Source of the DNA: Phycisphaerales bacterium
GTDB lineage: Bacteria; Planctomycetota; Phycisphaerae; Phycisphaerales; UBA1924
Reading direction: 5' to 3'
DNA: 19,053 nt
NCBI GenBank assembly: GCA_026982035.1
Contig: JALSHW010000168.1
Location: 1 to 19,053 of the forward strand
In this document: positions 14,874 to 19,053 of the stretch, one piece after another
Numbering within the stretch: position 1 is the stretch's first letter
How the letters are laid out: every line of letters starts with the position of its first letter
Made by a program: the position numbers and the translations under genes
The notes under the pieces: model-generated
Seen by the model: only the letters and a program-made list of their open reading frames with translations
What the model was told of the DNA's origin: nothing
The model's database searches: none

Positions 14874-16160
14874 TCAGAGTTCGATCTTCAACGCCCCCGC
14901 TAATTTCTCAAAATCCTCAATCGTGTTGAAGAGTTGTGCGCTGATCCGCATCACCCGTGGATGGATCCCAGGCAGTGCCCACACGGGCACCTGAATATCG
15001 TGCTTGCTGTAGAGCGCGTCCCACAGCGAATCGTCGTATATTTCGCCTTTGGTGACATCGCCTGGCAGTGGAATCCCGACCATCGTGCCGATCATGGATT
15101 CGGGGACTTGCTGCTTGATTCCCAGGGCATCGCACACAATTCCGGCACCCGCGACGACCAAATCGTGGTTTCGCTTGTACAAGGCGTTCCACCCGCCGGG
15201 GAGTTGGGCGCCCATGTGTTCGATGGCGACGGGAATCACCAGATTGCCCGTGTAGTCATTGGTGCCGACATAATCAAAGTCGCACAAGAACGCCGACCGA
15301 TCCGCTCGTTTTTCATGGACTCGACATGACAAGGCCAAGGGCTGGAACCCGTCCTGACACTCCGGGCTGGTGTAAATAAACCCGGTGCCCTTTGGAGTCG
15401 CCAGCCACTTGTGACAACTCCCGGCGTACCAGGTCGGATTGATCGCCGAAATATCCAACGCAATCTGTCCCGGCGCATGGGCGCCGTCGAGAAACACATC
15501 AATCCCTCGGCTGCGCAGTTCAGGGACGATCCGTTCCACAGGAAGCACCAACGCGCTGGCGCTGCAAATGTGTGAGATGAGTACCAGTTTGGTTTTGTCG
15601 GTGACGCTGTTGATGATCGAGTCGTAGGCCATGTCTTGATCAACAGCCGGGAACGGAATCTTGGCGATTTTGACAACCGCGCCGGTATTCTTGCAGAGCC
15701 GGTCGAGTTCGTTCATGGTGGCCATGTATTCGTGGTCGGTGATGAGGATTTCGTCGCCTGCTGTGAGATCAAGATTGTTGAGTACGGTCGCCACGGCCAC
15801 GGTGCCATTGGGGATCAACGCCAAGTCTTTGCCCGCAACATTGACAAACCGGGCCAAGGCCCCGCGCGCATCGTCGGCGTAAAACTCAAGTTCATATTTG
15901 AAGAAATGAACCGCATCGCCTTCAAGCCGGCGGCGGAGTTCGTCTTGACCCGCAGCCACCACATCCGGGCAACACCCATACGACCCATTATTGAGTTGCG
16001 TCAGCCCCGCCCGAACCGGAAAGCGAGCCGGCTCAGAAATCCGAGACGCCAAACACGCCAGAATCGGCTCTGGGCGATTTCCATCGGTGGCGTGGGTAGT
16101 TTCGGGCATCTGGGGGGTTTGTTGGGGGGTTTGGGCGGTCTGAAGATCAATCATCGGCAT
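14874..16160 (-). CDS. Class V aminotransferase, isopenicillin-N-epimerase-like
   Basis: A pyridoxal-phosphate enzyme of the class V (NifS/CefD-like) fold, 428 residues. It shows LNNGSYGCCP (56-65), a PNGTVAV cofactor-binding turn (117-123), the PLP-ring aspartate in FLDGAHAPGQIALD (223-236) and the Schiff-base lysine in GSCHKWL (K251). It continues TPKGTGFIY, as in CefD-like members. These enzymes include epimerases, desulfurases, lyases and aminotransferases; the reaction here cannot be told, and nothing suggests beta-lactam synthesis nearby. The first 45 or so residues are low-complexity (QTAQTPQQTPQ) and encoded by a G-quadruplex-prone tract, so a later start such as Met18 is possible. 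No Shine-Dalgarno site precedes the ATG. The gene's stop shares the palindrome TGATCA with the carboxypeptidase stop. Confidence 0.88.
   Translation of the reverse strand: MPMIDLQTAQTPQQTPQMPETTHATDGNRPEPILACLASRISEPARFPVRAGLTQLNNGSYGCCPDVVAAGQDELRRRLEGDAVHFFKYELEFYADDARGALARFVNVAGKDLALIPNGTVAVATVLNNLDLTAGDEILITDHEYMATMNELDRLCKNTGAVVKIAKIPFPAVDQDMAYDSIINSVTDKTKLVLISHICSASALVLPVERIVPELRSRGIDVFLDGAHAPGQIALDISAINPTWYAGSCHKWLATPKGTGFIYTSPECQDGFQPLALSCRVHEKRADRSAFLCDFDYVGTNDYTGNLVIPVAIEHMGAQLPGGWNALYKRNHDLVVAGAGIVCDALGIKQQVPESMIGTMVGIPLPGDVTKGEIYDDSLWDALYSKHDIQVPVWALPGIHPRVMRISAQLFNTIEDFEKLAGALKIEL
16104..16135 (+). other. Canonical G-quadruplex motif in the aminotransferase 5' coding region
   Basis: Four G runs (16104-16106, 16112-16117, 16124-16129, 16133-16135) are separated by loops of 5, 6 and 3 bases, meeting the G3+N1-7 rule. 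It is on the plus strand, the template strand of the aminotransferase gene, 25-57 bases inside the longest reading frame. It could stall polymerase or simply reflect repeated Pro-Gln-Thr codons. Confidence 0.7.
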
Positions 16161-16335
16161 GGCTTTCTGGTCAAAGGAGATTCTCGTACCAAGAGGGTAT
16201 CGACGAAGAGTACCGGACTTCCAGAATGGATAACGCCCGGACCAGACAATTGTTCAATACCAATGAAATATGCACCAGAAGACCGCCAGGATTTCTCAAA
16301 GCTGACACTTGAAATCGAAAGTAGAGATTCGTTTC
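16161..16335. other. 175-base intergenic stretch upstream of the aminotransferase gene
   Basis: Both flanking genes read on the minus strand. I see no coding region. A weak minus-strand pair TTGAAC (16248-16253 region) and TTATCC, 18 bases apart, could be a promoter for the aminotransferase, but neither box is strong. No terminator for the small upstream gene is visible. Confidence 0.3.
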
Positions 16336-16731
16336 TCAGCCCTTGAGATCCAGCCCGCGACCCACGGCCACGCCGGTCGCCGCCGTATTGCGGGCCGCCG
16401 CCGATGGATGGATCGAATAGGTCCCCGCACTGGTCATTATGGGTTTGGGTCCTGAGACCGTGGCCACATCATTGCTCAGGTTGATCGGGTTGACCTTCGC
16501 CGCCACCAGCCGGGTTGGATCGGCGGCCGGTCTTGGAGCAACCGGCTGACCAATCCGTCCGATTGGGGCGGTGTGTTGGGTTGCGGCGGTCGGGGTCGTG
16601 GGGGTGGTCGGGGTGGCAGAAGTGACACCTGGGGCACCGAGTGGTTTTTGAACCCGCAGCGTCTGGGCGTAGGCCCGGAGCGCATGGGTGTTTGGGATTG
16701 AGTGGGAGGCGTTGATCCGGTCCATCTTCAC
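16336..16731 (-). CDS. Small Pro/Thr-rich hypothetical protein
   Basis: I do not recognise this 131-residue protein. It starts at GTG (16731); an in-frame ATG two codons later (16725) is at least as likely. The N-terminal 35 residues are polar and could form a helix (NTHALRAYAQTLRVQ). Residues about 38-66 are a low-complexity linker (TPTTPTTPTAATQHTAP...). The C-terminal half has SGPKPIMTSAGTYSIHPS followed by AARNTAATGVAVGRGLDL, which looks structured enough to be conserved. No signal peptide or membrane helix is present. Coding support comes from an intact frame with C-ending codons and sharply different halves; the absence of a recognised family keeps confidence moderate. Tandem repeats lie just upstream. 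Confidence 0.6.
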   Translation of the reverse strand: MKMDRINASHSIPNTHALRAYAQTLRVQKPLGAPGVTSATPTTPTTPTAATQHTAPIGRIGQPVAPRPAADPTRLVAAKVNPINLSNDVATVSGPKPIMTSAGTYSIHPSAAARNTAATGVAVGRGLDLKG

Positions 16732-16748
16732 AGGCCTAACTTGTTTCG

Positions 16749-16776
16749 ATCAATGGTTTGAAATCAATGGTTTGAA
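16749..16776. repeat. Perfect tandem 14-base direct repeat
   Basis: ATCAATGGTTTGAA occurs twice back to back (16749-16762 and 16763-16776), 18-45 bases upstream of the start of the small Pro/Thr-rich gene. The position suits an operator or activator site. It is too short and too few to be a CRISPR or a typical minisatellite. Confidence 0.85.
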
Positions 16777-16797
16777 TCAGAGTGGGTTTGATTCAAA
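16771..16797. repeat. 9-bp inverted repeat overlapping the tandem repeat
   Basis: TTTGAATCA (16771-16779) and TGATTCAAA (16789-16797) are exact inverse complements separated by 9 bases. With the second tandem unit it makes a compact cluster upstream of the small gene. No T tract follows in either direction strongly enough for a terminator (three A bases follow on the plus side), so a protein-binding dyad is the better reading. Confidence 0.65.
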
Positions 16798-16987
16798 AAG
16801 CACTAATCGGTATCGAGAATCGCACAACGCCGTTCCACGGCCTGTCCATTCGATGATTCACGCCCATCCATGAGCGACAGAACCATCGTACCAGATTCAC
16901 CATCGTCAATCACGCACAATCTTCGCCATAACCATCATGGACCTTAAGAAATCGTGTTCTCGGAAGTCGATTCTTGCGCGATCAACG

Positions 16988-17017
16988 AAAAAGCCCGGAT
17001 CACGGGGGATCCGGGCT
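16988..17017 (-). terminator. Rho-independent terminator of the EF-G-like gene
   Basis: AGCCCGGATC (16992-17001) and GATCCGGGCT (17008-17017) form a perfect 10-bp GC-rich stem with a 6-base loop. On the minus strand it is followed by five T bases. It lies 36 bases after the stop of the EF-G-like gene, in its direction. Confidence 0.9.
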
Positions 17018-17053
17018 CCTGTATACATTGTGGACGAGATGAATCTCGCAGGT

Positions 17054-19053
17054 TTATTCGTCATCATGACCAGCAAAGGCCGCCACGACTTCTTGCTGGA
17101 TATGAGCGGGTGTGTTTTCTTCGTGCGAGAAGTCCATGGTGTAGGAGCCGGAGCCGCCTGAGATGGATTTGAGTTCTGTCGAGAAGTTTTGGAGTTCGCT
17201 CAACGGCGCTTGGGCAACGACGGTGCACATATTGCCTGGGAGCATTTTGGTGTCTTGGACGCGCCCGCGTTTGGTTGACAGATCGCCGGCGATGTCACCC
17301 ATTTTGTCAGATGGCACCGTCACTTCCAGATGAACAATTGGCTCCAGTAGCACTGGGTTGGCTTTGGTGACCGCTTCGATGAAGGCCTTTTTCCCAGCGG
17401 TGATGAACGCGATTTCTTTGGAGTCCACCGCATGGAACTTGCCATCAAAGACTTCGACTTTGACCCCTGACATCGGGTATCCAGCCACAGCCCCATGTTC
17501 GAGCGCCAACTTAATGCCTTTTTCAATCGCAGGCATGAACTGACGCGGGATCGAGCCACCAACGGTGGCGTTGACAAACTCGAAACCCTCTTCGTGATCC
17601 GCTGGCAATGGCGATACCCGCAAATGCACTTCACCAAACTGTCCTGACCCGCCGGATTGTTTTTTGTGCCGGTAGGACGCCTCGGCGGTGCCTGTGATGG
17701 ATTCGCGATAGGCGACCTTGGGCACCTCCGTCAACAGCTCAAGTCCATATTGGTCTTTGATCCGTTCGATGATGATGCGAAGGTGCAGCTCGCCCAGGCC
17801 TCGAAGCACGGTTTGCTTGGTTGCTTTGATCCGTTCAAGCCGAAGGCAAGGGTCCTCGGCGAGAATTTTGTGAAGTGCTGTCGAGAACTTGGTTTCATCA
17901 GCATGATTCTTGAGTTCCACAGCCAGCCCGTACATCGGCTTGGGCAAAGGCAAGGGCTTGAGGTGCAGTGAATCCAATTCATGCCCTTCATGAAGCACAG
18001 CGTCAAAGTGAACATCATCAATCTTCCCAATCGCTCCAATATCACCGGGCCCAAGTGAATCAACCTCGATGGATTCTTTGCCTTGCCGTTTGAGCAAATG
18101 CCCGATGCGCAACGGCTTCTTCTGATCCCCAATGAGGATTTCGGATTTGGATTTGATCGTGCCTTGGTGGACACGGAAGACACCGAGCTTGCCAACAAAG
18201 GAGTCGGTGGTCACTTTGAAAATGTGCGCAATGACTGGCGAATTTGCTTTTTCATCAGCAGCAAAGGCCACTTCTTCACCATCCTCTGAACGCTTGAGGA
18301 ACGGGCGAGGATTGCCTTCAAGCGGATTGGGCAAGATCGAAGCGAACAGGTGCAGCATCGGATTCACGCCCGCGCCAGTTTTTGCGCTGCAATAGCAGAT
18401 CGGAACAAGGTGTCCTTCGCGGAGTGCTTGTTCAAAGACATCGTGGAGTTCTTTTTTGGAGATGTTTGATTCGTCGCCATCTTCGAGGTACTTGTCCATC
18501 AGATCGTCTTGGATCTCGACGATCTGTTCGATGATCGCTTGGTGGGCGTCTTCTTCGGATGAGAACAGCGTCTCGCCTTCGCCTTCGTCATCAAATACGG
18601 AGATGGTGTCACTTTTGTCGGGTGTCGGCAGGTTGATCGGCAAACACTCGGTCCCGAAAGTCTCACGGATCTGTTCGGTGAGCATTTCAAGATCACACCG
18701 CTCATCATCAATCTTGTTGACAATAATCATCCGGGGCAGGTTTCGGTCCTTGGCAATCTTCATCATCCGCCGGGTCATCGGCTCGATGCCGCTGTGGGCG
18801 TCGATGACCACCGCGATGGTTTCGACCGCGGGGAAGACCGAGATCGCGTGGCCTACAAAGTCTGACAAGCCCGGTGTGTCGATCAGGTTGACCATATGGC
18901 CTTCATGCTCGAAATGGAGCATGGTTGTTCTGAGTGAGTGTTGGTGGTATTTTTCTTCGTCGGACCAGTCAGAGAAGGTGGAGCCGTCTTCGATGGTTCC
19001 CATGCGTGAGATGGTGCCGGTGGCGAACAGCAACCGCTCTGCCAGCAGAGTCT
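17054..19053 (-). CDS. Elongation-factor-G-like translational GTPase (EF-G2 type), N-terminus cut by window edge
   Basis: The frame is open through the right edge (TLLAERLLFATG...), so the first residues with the P-loop are missing and the product is longer than the visible 665 residues or so. Seen are G3 DTPG, G4 NKID and G5 CSAKTGAG, then domain II. Domain III is marked by LRGLGELHL, and domain IV contains SGGSGQFGEVHLRV. Domain V includes GDLSTKRGRVQDTKM. The order is that of EF-G. The switch I segment that in canonical EF-G reads RGITI is replaced by YHQHSLRTT, as in the EF-G-like (EF-G2) group, so it is unlikely to be the main translocase. These paralogues have poorly defined roles in elongation or ribosome recycling. 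It has its own terminator. Confidence 0.9.
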   Translation of the reverse strand, partial: TLLAERLLFATGTISRMGTIEDGSTFSDWSDEEKYHQHSLRTTMLHFEHEGHMVNLIDTPGLSDFVGHAISVFPAVETIAVVIDAHSGIEPMTRRMMKIAKDRNLPRMIIVNKIDDERCDLEMLTEQIRETFGTECLPINLPTPDKSDTISVFDDEGEGETLFSSEEDAHQAIIEQIVEIQDDLMDKYLEDGDESNISKKELHDVFEQALREGHLVPICYCSAKTGAGVNPMLHLFASILPNPLEGNPRPFLKRSEDGEEVAFAADEKANSPVIAHIFKVTTDSFVGKLGVFRVHQGTIKSKSEILIGDQKKPLRIGHLLKRQGKESIEVDSLGPGDIGAIGKIDDVHFDAVLHEGHELDSLHLKPLPLPKPMYGLAVELKNHADETKFSTALHKILAEDPCLRLERIKATKQTVLRGLGELHLRIIIERIKDQYGLELLTEVPKVAYRESITGTAEASYRHKKQSGGSGQFGEVHLRVSPLPADHEEGFEFVNATVGGSIPRQFMPAIEKGIKLALEHGAVAGYPMSGVKVEVFDGKFHAVDSKEIAFITAGKKAFIEAVTKANPVLLEPIVHLEVTVPSDKMGDIAGDLSTKRGRVQDTKMLPGNMCTVVAQAPLSELQNFSTELKSISGGSGSYTMDFSHEENTPAHIQQEVVAAFAGHDDE

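Larger units (their letters stand above)
16732..17053. other. 322-base gene-free region between the small protein and the EF-G-like gene
   Basis: It holds two perfect tandem 14-base repeats, an overlapping 9-bp inverted repeat and, at the other end, the terminator of the EF-G-like gene. Between these I see only short frames, the best being a 36-codon minus-strand frame (16793-16903) with no ribosome-binding site or recognisable product. Several CCATC/ATGATGG words recur without clear order. Confidence 0.6.

Noticed and set aside
14874..16160. Beta-lactam biosynthesis locus
   Set aside because: The aminotransferase resembles isopenicillin-N epimerase in fold, but no synthetase or oxygenase gene of that pathway is present in the window.
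16749..16797. CRISPR array or minisatellite
   Set aside because: Only two units with no spacers between them; the structure suits a protein-binding site.
16793..16903. 36-codon minus-strand frame in the gene-free region
   Set aside because: No ribosome-binding site, no recognisable product, and it runs into the repeat cluster. Length is within chance.

Overview
The window is a dense, ordinary-looking bacterial chromosome segment with moderate-to-high GC. It holds 12 complete genes and one gene cut at each edge. I see no tRNA, rRNA, CRISPR array, transposase, prophage or attachment site. The gene mix suggests a planctomycete, plausibly of the Phycisphaerae. Pointers are a secreted alpha/alpha-toroid (prenyltransferase/squalene-oxidase repeat) protein, a long multi-repeat SPFH protein, an EF-G2-like GTPase, an isopenicillin-N-epimerase-like class V aminotransferase and patchy use of Shine-Dalgarno sites. 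This placement is inference from gene content and cannot be proven from the window alone.

Layout. At the left edge is the end of a TM2-domain membrane protein (+), convergent with dnaB (-). dnaB is divergent from pdxH (+) across a short gap that carries a perfect DnaA-box sequence. pdxH converges with a minus-strand pair: rlmN, then a membrane-associated ATP-grasp protein 12 bases downstream. Upstream of rlmN is an SPFH/band-7 protein (-) with its own strong terminator, whose hairpin touches the annotated rlmN start. Divergent from it are asnS (+) and, one base after the asnS stop, a secreted gluzincin-type metalloprotease (+). That pair converges with a highly acidic, repeat-containing membrane protein (-). 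Divergent again is a likely operon on the plus strand: rsmE, the secreted toroid protein (one-base gap) and an M32 carboxypeptidase. The carboxypeptidase converges with zero spacing on a class V aminotransferase (-). A small Pro/Thr-rich protein (-) lies upstream of the aminotransferase, followed by a 322-base gene-free stretch with tandem repeats and a terminator. The window ends inside an EF-G-like GTPase (-).

Functional themes are replication (DnaB), translation and ribosome maturation (AsnRS, RlmN, RsmE, EF-G-like), vitamin B6 metabolism (PdxH, plus a PLP enzyme) and the cell envelope (TM2, SPFH, acidic membrane protein, secreted protease and toroid protein). No classical defence or mobile system is visible. 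The most interesting observations are these: the replicative helicase ends in a disordered linker plus acidic tip that resembles the protein-docking tail of single-stranded DNA-binding protein (SSB); the acidic membrane protein repeats a short SIDxLLE-like motif in a long disordered region; a canonical G-quadruplex motif lies in the aminotransferase gene; and codon style switches in blocks inside asnS and rsmE.
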